From the NCBI GenBank assembly GCA_001939145.1, contig LSRX01000697.1:285808-349807 (forward strand): 64,000 bases of DNA, written 5' to 3'. The translations under genes were made by a program, and so were the position numbers. Positions 1-10,669 of this stretch are shown piece by piece; positions within the stretch are counted from its first letter, which is position 1; every line of letters starts with the position of its first letter. Source of the stretch: Symbiodinium microadriaticum. Its lineage: Eukaryota; Sar; Dinophyceae; Suessiales; Symbiodiniaceae. Under the pieces are notes generated by a model. It was not told where the DNA came from and did no database searches. It saw only the letters and a program-made list of their open reading frames with translations.

Positions 1-29
1 TGCTGCTGCTGCTGCTGCTGTTGTTGTTT

Positions 30-97
<68 letters not shown>

Positions 98-113
98 GCT
101 GCTGCTGCTGCTG
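1..113. repeat. TGC/CTG trinucleotide microsatellite
   Basis: Almost uninterrupted TGC repeat with a short TTG/TTT interruption near position 21-31 and a single CCG variant near 96. It runs off the left edge, so its full length is unknown. No reading frame through it connects to a recognisable protein. Confidence 0.95.
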
Positions 114-2700
114 GTGATGGTGCTGCAGAGCGGAGCCCAAGCTGTATTGCTGCTTTGGCTCTGAAGTTTCAACGAGACTGCGCTGCTGCTCCCATCGCAC
201 AACCGCTGCCACAAACTCCGGTCACAGCTTTGGGTGTTGCAGTGCTTGCAGGCTCAATCCTTCAACTTAACTTGTGTCTCAGCTGGTCGGATTGGTTTGA
301 ACAAGTCGCCGTGGCTTGTTGCAGCTTCTTACTCCTCTTCATCCTGTTCTTGCGCGTTGGATGGCGGCCAGGCTTCCGATGAACGATATCCTAAACCTCC
401 CTCAGTGGTTGTCTCGTAGGATCCTGGTTAATTAGATAATGTTCGGGATGCAGCTGGCTGGTCAATCCTGATCACTGAAGGTTGGACTTTCACTTCTTGT
501 GCTGGTACGGTGTCCAACGCTGAAGGCGAGTCAAAATCTTGTTCCGGCTCTGCCTGCTCATGCGCATGCTCAGGATACCAGCACGTCTGCTACTTCAAAG
601 CGGCGGGGGCCTCGTCGTTTCGTGCTTGCCGTTCTGGCTCCTCGTCCCTCTGCGGCGTGACCGTGGGAGATGCTGGAGCCTCCGCTTCCTTTGGCGGATG
701 TTCTGCCTTAGGCCGTGCGGTTCATGCCGATGCCGACTTCCGCTCCACAGACTGACAGGCTCTGGCGAGGAGGGTCAGCTCATCTTGGAGGTATGGATAA
801 ACGTATGACCTCGGATCGTAGTCTGCTCAGACCGACATGATTTACAGCAGGCGGCCACTGCAAGAAAGCTCAGCCTGCAGCCAGAGCAGTTGGAGAAGAA
901 GCAAAGACGCAGGCAGCGTGAGCTCCAGGGGGAAGCGCACCATGCTTCATCCATGAACCGTGGCTTGGCGCTAGCGTTTCAATTCAGTGGTGCTGGTCGT
1001 GTGAGCAATCGGCCCAGGATGAATTCGTTGTTTTTCGTGCGCTATGTGGTTGCCTCCGCAGCGCGGATGCATGCAAGATATGCTTAGCCACAACTCTACA
1101 CACTTTGCTGGCCTAGTTTGGGGGTGAGGGTCCGGTCATGTCGTCTCTGCATATGGCAGAAGTGCAACGTTGACACGAAGCCGCAGCTCGTCAAGAGCGG
1201 CATGCCGTGAAAGCCCTTTTGTCTTGTGCACCTAATTCCTGCACGTCTGGACCTGAACTTTTCAGCTAAACCACATGCCGAATGAGAAGCACACAGAGCC
1301 AAGACCAATTGATGCATCTCTTCTTACGCGACAGTTTCTACGTGCAGGCCACACGAAAACTGCAGTCTGCCTGCGCGAAGAAAAGACAGGACTGAAACGC
1401 GCTTTTGTCAGGGCTGTCCTCAGGCTCAGGGGTGATCAGTGTCCGTGGGCTGTATGGGCAAATCCAAAAATACATAATCCAAAATACAACTGTCCTCTCT
1501 GGCCCGATCACGATTGGGCAAGGGCAGTGAAAGGGCCTCAGAACAAGTCCAGAAGGAAGAGCATCAGCAGCATAAGTGTAGAATTAAGCTACCGCCATCC
1601 CTTTCAGGCAAGAACCATGGCCTAACTTTTTGAAGCACGACTGCGATCCGCGTCGAGGCTTTACTGACTGAGGACCTGGCTGCTGCGCTGGCATCCTTCC
1701 CGCTGGTTGCTGGCTGGGGAGAACGAGTCCTGAGCGTGCAAGAGTGTTCAGGTGGCAGATTCTGAATCTTTACAAAGGCCCGGTGAAGGCAGTCGTTGGA
1801 TCAAGTTGTATCCAGCAGAACGGAATGGATGCCTCGCCTCTCGCCGGCACTGCTTCGAGGGATACATCGAGGTCCATGCATTGGGGCACAGGCGCTTGTG
1901 GCCTGCCCCAAGACAACATTCAAGTGGCTTAGCACAGAAGCACGTGTCGAATCCTGCATCCAACACAGAGTGCGGACCTGTTCTTCTTCTGGCTCGCTGT
2001 AATCACCCATCGGAGCTTCGTCCTAGCACTTGCGACATGCAGGAGGACCCCCACACGAAGTAAACAGTGCTGTCCTCGAGGGCGGAGCCGTTTTCTATAC
2101 GAAGCGCAGGCCGGCTGCTTGCTCTCCCCATGTTGGCCTCCCCGCAGGCGTGCCGGCTCACGTGCTCAAACGACACTACGGTACCGGCCGAGGACGCGGC
2201 TAAAGGAGGAAGCCGTGGGAAGGCATCACCAACCTCCGAAGATTGCTAAGGCGAGCAGCCATGGAAAAGGGCGCTGCAGCTAAGCACCGGACACGTGCAC
2301 GAAAGTGCGTGGACGAGAGCACATTCTGGAGCTGAGACTTGGAGAGCGCGGCACGAAGCGCAATCGGGCATGCGCCTGCGTACACCTACACTTCCTGTCT
2401 CCCAGGCGCCGGGCGCAAGCATCGCCCAGGCCCTCAACGACATGCGGAAGTCTCTCGGGCGATGAGTGAGACTTCAGCTCCTGGCTCCGAGGCACAGTGA
2501 GGCATGGCATTAGGACCCTTCGGATTCTTAGACTCTGCTTGCGACACTTCTGTGTCTGAGTTGTAGTCCACAGCTTTGTCGACTTGCACTTAAGTTCTGT
2601 GGGAGTGGGCGCGGGCATGGCACGGTCCACGGTCAGAGTCGTTGGCTTCCGAAGTTGCACGGGCCTCCTTTCGTGCTTTCCCTGCTGCTGCTTGCTTCTT
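114..2700. other. No gene recognised
   Basis: Several short open stretches occur on both strands, for example a hydrophobic plus-strand stretch at 155-382 that lacks an ATG start. None shows a family motif, and none links to a neighbour through convincing splice sites. Mixed-composition intergenic or intronic DNA. Confidence 0.4.
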
Positions 2701-2721
2701 GCCGTCCAGACAGTACTTGAT

Positions 2722-3650
2722 CTACTGATGCTGGGGTTCTGGTGTTGCGGGCTCGGCTGCTTCAAAGCCACACCAGTCCGGAAGGTTGCAACGGTGAAGA
2801 CAGTCCTCCAGGCTCTGGAGCAACGCCGCCAAGTGACCTTGCTGGCACGCCGGCTTCACCCCCCCATCACATTGCGGGCAGGCCGGGTGTCTCGCAGTCC
2901 CGTCCATCCTCAGAGAGCCAACAAAGTGTCTCACAAGGGCGCTTCCTCGAAAAATGACAAGCAGCGAGTGCTCGCTGGATGGCCGCATGGCCGCGAGCAG
3001 ACATTCCTTAGCTGTGGACCCGACTCCTCGCACCCAACATGCTATGTAGCGCATTCACCGTTCGCAGCTGGCAATTCATGGCAACAACATGTTGCTTGCA
3101 AGAGGCGTTCGGAAGGCAGTGGCTTCTTCAAGCTTCTTCCACGCGCTTTCGCAATCACCAACTCTGCATCCACAGCCCTGTTCAGACCTGCAAAGCACAG
3201 CACTTACAGAGCCCTTTACCTCTTCAGCCAGTGTCAACCAGCTGCGGTTAACATGAGATGACAAATCCTGCTGCCCTGTCGTGCCCGCCTTTCAAACTGC
3301 TTTGCAGCCGCTGAAGCTTCTCTACCATGCAGTCCAAACCTTACAATCCAAATAGCACGTTTCGGCGCTGGACGCGCTCTGTCAGCCGAGGGGCAGGGAT
3401 GGAGCCACAAAGCCACGCGGATCATTCCGTAGTCGCCCAAGCTGTCGCTGATTCGATGGAACTGTGAAAGCACCTGGTGTTTTGGAGAAGCTTCAAGCAG
3501 CTTCCAACCGTCTTGTGTTGTCGCGGTCAGTGGGATGGGTTGGTCTCTGGCCTCCCCGATCAAATACAACAGGTCGAAGAGCGACTCAACAGCAATTAAC
3601 AGGTTCTCCCGCGCGTCCTCTGGATGAACACCAGGAATCATGCAATGCAT
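2722..3650 (-). CDS. Possible uncharacterised multi-exon gene
   Basis: I do not recognise this protein. Three consecutive minus-strand stretches have protein-like composition. At about 3650-3280 there is an acidic, helix-prone stretch containing ENLLIAVESLFDLLYLIGEA. At about 3264-3110 there is one containing VGDCESAWKKLEEA. At about 3000-2720 there is a cysteine-rich stretch with CPQCDGG and LLQSLEDCLHRC. They follow one another in order on one strand, as exons of one gene would, but I could not fix the splice sites, a start or a stop. The strand agrees with every identified gene in the window. It could also be chance open sequence in GC-rich DNA. Confidence 0.25.
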
Positions 3651-5128
3651 GTATCGGCACTGGGTTTAGTCATGTTTAGTCTTTTCGAGATCCTGCTGTG
3701 CTGGCTCTCGAAAAGGCCCAGCCAGTCCGCTTGTCTTGAAGTGACCAGTCTCGAACTCCTTCGGGCCGACAAAAACGGGTGAAATGTCATGCTACTGCTG
3801 CGCAACTTGCTGTCATGCGTTGCATATCGTCGTAGCATATCGTAGCATGACCCGTCCTCTCGCACCCGTCGCACTTGTGTGGGAAAGCCAGCAGGAATGC
3901 TCTCCGGAGCCTCGATCAGCGCCGTGCTGCCTGAGGCTTGCAGTTCATGCCGCGTCGCCCGGACTTGTCTAGGCTGCGGCCTTCCGGCGCAGCCTGTGCA
4001 AGCTCCTGGCAGGCAACGAGCACACAATGCACACAACTTCACACGCGTGAACGTGCATGTACCACGGAAGCTACGGGGCCTCCTCTGCCCCGTTTCCGGC
4101 GAACAGGTGAAAGGTCCAGCGAAGGCTGAGCAAGTTACTAACCAGCATTCCAAGCATGGTTTGCCAGGCATCCTGCGAAACTAAAGCTCTTCACTTGGCA
4201 TGCAAGAATACGATTTCCGATAACATGACACATCCCTCAGAGTATCGTCCTGCATTACCTTCTGGAGCTGGGGGTCAGTTCGACTTGGCAGCGGGGTGCG
4301 ACCTCTGCAGCGGACAGCGTGAGATCTGCCGCCCAGGACATCTGTTGCCGAGCATCGCACTTGCGGGGAGTGACTGCCAAAGCCTCGAGGCATAGCATTA
4401 ATTAATGCTGGATTTGACTAAATGAACTTCACTGATACAGCGTCATTTTAGAACATCATGACTGACACTGACACTTCCTGCGATTATTCGGTCATCCGAG
4501 GCACACAACCACCTCAAGCGAAGGCAAGCTGTCCGTCTGTGTCAAATGCGTCGCCGCTAGTAGCAAGAATGCAACCACGTCCGAGATCAGATTGCGACCT
4601 GGCGAGTTCTCCAACTCATGTTAGTCTGCACCCCTCCTCATAGGTCATAGACAGCATACTCCTGATCTCAAAGCTCAGCTGGACGCTCAGCGACAAGCAT
4701 CTCGCCGCAAGTTCGGCCTCAGATTCGAAAGGTTCCTGTCTCTTAGCCCTTGGAGGCCTTCATCGTTTTGAATAGGCACACTACAGCTCTATGCCCGGAA
4801 AACTGCGCCCTCGGGTCCTGGCGCAGGTTCTGTCACGTTCCAAAACCTGCCGCAGCTGCAGCTCCATGTGCTCGTAGACTTCGCCTCAGCGGGGAAAAGA
4901 GAGATCTTCTTCCGATTCTTGCTGCTTTTTCTAATGTACGCTTCTGTTGTCCATCATAGTCTGTTATAGTCATAATAGTCTGCTACTGGTCTGTGTCCCG
5001 CCGGAATTGCTACCAGGAATAAAACCCTCAAGCCATTCACACAGTCAGCAGAAACCACAGCACAAGCAGCTAGGCAAATTCGCTCTGGATGGGTGAAGCT
5101 TTTTCGCTTGGCAAGGGAAGCAAGTCTT
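3651..5128. other. No gene recognised
   Basis: Intergenic stretch downstream of the DUF445 gene. Only short, overlapping open frames without motifs are present. Confidence 0.4.
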
Positions 5129-8100
5129 TCAAACTGCCTGCAGCGCCCAAGCCTGTAGTAAACCAATGATGACACCTAAAAAACCACCCACCACCAACAG
5201 GATCCACTCATCATCCTGAAATATTGGATGAATAATGCTTTCAAACTCCGGTGGCGAAATGCGCGAAAGGCGCCAGGTCAACGTCTCCTGCACATTCATC
5301 GTCCTGTCCATGTAGTCTTCAATCGCTTTTGAGTGCTGTGGCAAAAGCTCCAAGGAAAAGTCTATCACATCCTGCTTCATCTCATCAATCTGAGAGCCAA
5401 GTGTGGCTGGCGCGACCATGGCCATGTTCTTGGCAATGCCCATGCTCTTGTCGACAGACCGGCCGACGTGGTTCCGATAGATTTCCAAAACCTTTTCCAC
5501 CCCCGTGGAGGAAGGAGACCGCAGCATGTAGTTGAGCATGGCTCTAGCATCCACTACGTTTCTACAGATAAGCTCTGCCATCTTCTGCGATGCCTCGCGC
5601 TGCCGCTTCAAGAAGACCCCTTGGACATTTATTCGGCCATTACAGAACTGATGAGGCCAAACTGGGCGGAAAGTCATTTTTAATGCCAACAGATTGGTAA
5701 AGTAGCCAATGATCAGTCCAGAAACTGGCAGCATGATGTAGTCCATTCCCGGCTTGTCCTTCAACATAATGTAGAATACCACTTGAACGAGCCCGAGGAC
5801 GAAACCCATCACGGCTGCCACACGCTGAATGAAGACCAATTCCTTCAGTGCCACAGACCTGAACATATCCACCATCATGCGAGGGTTGTTTACAAAAGTC
5901 TCGACTGCCATTTCCTGCAGGTCAAGAATAGAGCTGATGTTCGTCTTTAAGTCCACCATAGCCTTGCCAAAACTCTGTTTGGTGTCCTCCAGGACCTTCA
6001 GTTTCAGCTCATGCTGCACGGAACTTGGAAGCGCTGTCCACACTGTAGGCAACCGCTTCACCATGATCTTTTCCAAGACCTGGAAGCAGAGGCCGCCCAT
6101 AAGGTCTTCCAAGGCGTCAAAGAAATGCTGCGGCTCAATGCGGTCCATGAATTCTTCAACGGTCACGAGGTTCCCAATCCTGCATCAAGAAGAAACGTGG
6201 CAAACTTGCAACTTCCCAGATATGTTGGTCGCACATGCGAGATCAGCTGCGTTTCGGGATTGGAACAGCCTACCACCTCACCTCTTTGCATAAGTAAGCT
6301 TGCAGCTAAGACTCATACGCTCGGTGGCCCGTCGGGCCATGACGCCAGCTTTTCGCGGCACAATGCCCTGCCAAGCAAATCTCGCTTCCGAATACGCATC
6401 ACGTACCGTACACATTTCAAACTCGGGACGACAGCTAGACTGTGTAGCAGCTCCAATTTTTTTCCCACCCGCCCAGCTGACTAAGTCGCACCGCAGGGAA
6501 CTCGCTCGTCGAACAAGAAAGGACTATACTGGGGAAGGTCCGAGGCAATATGGAATCCCCGATAAAGGAAGCCAGGACCAAAACACAACCAGCAGCTCCA
6601 ACTAGTTAGCAGGATGCCGCCTGAAGCACCCACCTGATGCACGACAATTACAGCTGTAGACGGATGCGACACCAAGGCATACTGTGAGCCCTCACCAGAG
6701 AGTGGGGCACGATAACCCCCCCTGCAAAAAGCGGGGATCTTGATGCGGTCGGCCCTGTCTATTGCTGCATCTGCCAGACCTCAATCAAAATTACCGCATG
6801 CGCGCACCCTTAATGTAAGCGGCGTGGCTGAAAGAGTGGAGTAAGAAGTGGATTGATCCCCAGTCTGCCTTGTATACCTCTACTCTCCCGACCGAGTCCT
6901 TGCTCTTTCCTTTCACTGCAAATGTCGGGAGGCCCGCCCCCGTTCCCCCCGCACTGCACACGCTCTAGTGACTCTAGTGGTTGGCGCCTGCTTTGAATGA
7001 ACTAGAGAATGCTGCAAGAGCCGGAAACAGAACTGACTGAAGGTTGGTTGGTGACAATCCCTTTCGTGCGCATACATGGTCGTAATAAGCCCCCTCCACG
7101 CCACAAGTAAAACTAAGGTAGAAAGAACTCTAAGCTGATGTCGCCACATCTCGTCACCAGGACCAAAGGCACACTATGTCTCAGCTGAGAGGGTCAAGTT
7201 GGCATCTCACCCCTGCCTGCCTCGTAAGAGATACCTGGATGCCATGATACAGTACTTCTGGACTGCTTAGGACTGGAGGGGGCTTGAGCTGCGTCAGCAG
7301 TCTCCCCCTGTAAATTGCTTGAAAGACCTCAAAGAGGACACGAAGTGGGTGTGTCCGTTATACTGCATTCCAACCGAAATGCATGCTTGATGTGTCTGAC
7401 TCGTGTGGGCAAATGTGCCAGCAAGAGCCCTCCCCTGCTTTGGCATGCTGGCCAAACTGTCGCCCACTTGTGCCCCTTGCAGCAAGGCGCCGGGTCACAG
7501 CTGCTAGCCCAAGTACCGAAGGTATCATCGACATCATCCAATTCAGAAGTCTGCAACATCTCCGGCTGCGTGCCCGAGCCCGAAACCTTGAAGGGCTTTG
7601 TTCGCCCCTCGATGTGAGCTTTCTCTTCCCATCACTTCGTATGTGCTTCGTTGCCACGTGTCTCTTTAGTCCCTATCACAATGGCTTTGCCGAAGTTGCC
7701 TTCAGTGTCACTTCCAAAACATCGACGCACAGGGCCAAGGCGCCTGCCAGCCATTTATAGGCAGCCCAAGCCAGCTGGGAACAATCGGGCGTCGCGGGCA
7801 GCCCACGAACTCGATTGGAAAGAACATCCTGGGTTTCCAATTGAAAGGTGCAGTGCAAAAGCAAATCACACCGGAGAAGATCCCAAATAGCTGGATGTGC
7901 AACCCAGACCCAAGTCATCCCAAGGCTTCATGAGTAGATTCAAACACCAGGGCTCGTGAAGCGTCCACAGGCAGGGAAGTTCGCATCTGCCAAAAAAGGA
8001 CCGTCGGGCGAAACATCCAGGACAAGACGTGAAATAGAAAACTTCCGACGAAAGATGGGTGTCTGCGAAGAAGCAAAAGCAGCACAAGAGTGACTCAAGA

Positions 8101-9573
8101 AGCGTGAAGGCAAGGGCTTTCAGTCAAGACATGGAGGACTTTCCGGAAGCATTCAATGAGGGGTGGTAGGAAGCATCAACACATGCAACACCACACAATC
8201 ACGAGTAGGCACAAAAAATCAGATTGCATGTCTCTACGTGAAGCATCCAACAGCGAGCGAGGTTATACAGTTCGGACCCAGCGCAGGAGCTTGTTGGACA
8301 AAACATCCATCAGGTAGGCAGTCATACGGAGCCGAGAAGCTGAACAAGCAAGTGAGTTCACTGTCCACCCCAAACACCAGGATGGAGTTGTGCTAAGCCT
8401 GGGAATTAGCAGCTATGCCGAGCATGCACATCCAACACGGCGTGCTGGCCAATTCATCCAACACAAGGGGAGGGGCGCGAAATGCCATACGTCTAACACA
8501 AGGCGGGTAGATGCACAGCAGCCACTTGGGATGTCGAATCTGACAGGGACCGAAACAAGCAACACCAGAGAAGTCGTGTGAAGCATTCAAAAGCATGGGA
8601 GTTCACGTCCAACACAGGTAAGGAGTGGTGAGCCACATCTAACACGTCAGCGAAGTTGACTCTTCACATTCAACAGGGAGCTTCGGGGGAAGTGCCCGAG
8701 GGTGCGAGAGAGGTTGAGATTGAGAGAGAGAGAGAGAGACGAGGCGAGGCGAGGCGTCCAGCGGAAAGGCTGACCCGTGCGTCCTAGACGGAGGGCATGG
8801 AACAAGCAAAGGACTTCACATCCAACACAACCAGGCAACATGCACTGCTTTCAGTTATCCCAACTTCAGCTGAGTGGACATTCAACGTAAGCACTCGAAC
8901 GTCCGGCTGGCGAGGAATGCAACGGAGGATGCAGTTGCGCGTTTGCGCATTCGCGCAACACATGCCAAACACACCATGTAGGCAACAGAAGCACTGAACA
9001 GCAAGGCAGTTCACAGCCGGCACAAAGTGGGGGAGGTGCCTGAAGCTTCGAGGAGGGAATCATGGTGATGTTATGCGATGGCGAAAGTGTCAGTTGCTCT
9101 ACCTGAGGCACTTGTCACCAAATCTCGCAGCATCTCGCACAAATCACCACCCCGACGGCACCACCAGAGTGACTAATGGCTAAACTCTAAGCTATCGAGA
9201 TTTGTTCAATGAGTCTGCAACGGCTAAATACTACTATCTGGTACATAGAGAAAGTTGTACGCGCTGCACGTCTGCAAAGGCAAGGCTTTTGTATGGCAAG
9301 TTTCATCTGCAATGCCAGCCAGACATGAAACCAAGTGAAAAGTAGACAGACCAGCGGCACCGAAAGAAGCTTTATGAGTGGAATCAAATCCACAGGCACA
9401 CCACTTGAATTTTTCTTTGCACTGCTGTCTTCGGCCAACTGGACCCACGCGACTCCAATCCAAATGGCCGTCCCGGCGAAAACGACGAATATGAATGCAT
9501 TGAAAGCTTGCCCCCTGATGAACTCGATCACAGGGGGATAGGCCACTCGAGGTGGAGGCTCATAGCCTGACAA
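5129..9573 (-). CDS. DUF445 (YheB-like) membrane protein, four readable exons
   Basis: Multi-spanning membrane protein of the DUF445 family; its molecular role is not established. Four exons join in frame to about 484 residues: 9573-9308, 7828-7744, 6367-6315 and 6179-5129. Exon 1 has two membrane segments (about residues 28-47 and 66-85) and ends in WLALQ. Exon 2 supplies MFFPIEFVG and ends GWQ. Exon 3 begins GIVPRKAGVMA. Exon 4 continues IGNLVTVEEFMDRIEP and carries the second family signature GYFTNLLALKMTFRP and a C-terminal membrane segment ending GLLQAWALQAV, followed by a stop. This motif order is typical of DUF445. Intron 1 starts GA and ends AG, intron 2 is GC-AG and intron 3 is GA-AG, all noncanonical in a dinoflagellate manner. 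The true start is uncertain: exon 1 has no in-frame ATG at its 5' end, with a stop upstream, so a further 5' exon is likely. Confidence 0.88.
7925..9030. repeat. Degenerate dispersed short-repeat array inside DUF445 intron 1
   Basis: About 15 or more imperfect copies of a motif close to TTCACATCCAACACAAGG recur at irregular 25-90-base spacing on the plus strand. Examples lie near 8427, 8451, 8486, 8602, 8634, 8665, 8815 and 8877. Many are preceded by GAAG or AAGC. The array fills most of the 1.48-kb GA-AG intron between DUF445 exons 1 and 2. I do not recognise it as a known element. Confidence 0.6.
8712..8757. repeat. GA dinucleotide run followed by GGCGA pentamers
   Basis: A run of GA dinucleotides passes into three or four copies of GAGGC/GGCGA. 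It lies inside the DUF445 intron array. Confidence 0.8.
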
Positions 9574-10669
9574 GTCGTTGAGTGCTGATCTGTCGCTCTC
9601 TCATCTCACTCTCTCTCTGATCATACGCAGACTGCAAGCCCGAAACAGAACCAGTAGCCAATCTGACATTCTGACATCACTACCAGGATACACCGGGTTC
9701 CATGCCCGTCCATCTTAAACAGGATAAAGAGCATCACTACGGCTACAAAACCTTGGGAATACATTGTAGCTCTAGCAGACGGAAACACGAAATCGCTGTT
9801 GGATTTCTTCAGGCTCCCGGCCAAAACGTTCCAAAGAGCTGCTCTGCGGTTGAGTCAGCTGAACGCGAAGCGATCTGCTGCTTGCATCGTGCGAATCCAA
9901 CATGGCTCCAAGCAAACCATGGATGGAAGACAAAGGAAACAACCGGTGTCATGCATCTGCATTAATGCGCATCTATGTACGTATGTACCTAGACCCCAAC
10001 GCCGTAAATAGCAAGCTGTAGGCATACCACGTGACCACGTGTAGCGGAGCAAGGTCATGCTGAGCGATATAACAGACATTACTGACAGATCCTGTGTAAC
10101 ACAGCATACATGAGAACAGTTGTGACTTTACGTGTGAATGAATGATTCGCGTATGCATACGTGTACATATGTGTATATATATATATACATACATATCTAT
10201 ACACAGACAACTTATTCGTTCGTCTATGTCATGTGTTTGTGTTTCGCGACTTTCTGCCCATCATATCCTTGACTGTCTGAGGCACCAAGTGTGCCTGAGC
10301 CGATCGATGCAAACAGGTACAAGTACCTTCCTTGTGCGGATTTCAAGACCGTCAGCATGGACGCAGGGTAGCAACATCTGTCAACGGCATGCACCCATTG
10401 CTAACGCTTGCATGGCTGGACAAGCTGCCGAGGTGCTGAGTGCATGCATGAAGCTGGTCCTTAGGACAACGCCGGAAGTTTCACCGGGAGAGTAGCGGCC
10501 TCTTAGAACGGTTGAGGCTGCGGCTTGTTGCGGGATGGAAACAGGTTCGGATAGTTGAGCAGATCTCGGCAAAGACCACACATCCGACGCACCTGACCGT
10601 GCAGATTGCGACATGTGGTGCCCTATTCTCCCCAAGCTCGATACCAGCGAGATATGATCAAGCTCTGGC
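9574..10669. other. No gene recognised; small microsatellites
   Basis: Contains a short CT-rich run near 9596-9622 and a TA/CATA run near 10163-10202. An upstream 5' exon of the DUF445 gene may lie here but cannot be pinned down. Confidence 0.4.

Noticed and set aside
155..382. Small plus-strand hydrophobic protein
   Set aside because: It has only a TTG start, no neighbours or motif, and lies beside a microsatellite.
2584..3261. 225-codon plus-strand open frame
   Set aside because: No family motif, composition resembles the complement of minus-strand coding-like sequence, and it opposes the direction of all identified genes.
7925..9030. CRISPR array
   Set aside because: The repeats are heavily degenerate, with irregular spacing, in an intron of a eukaryotic gene; no cas gene is present.
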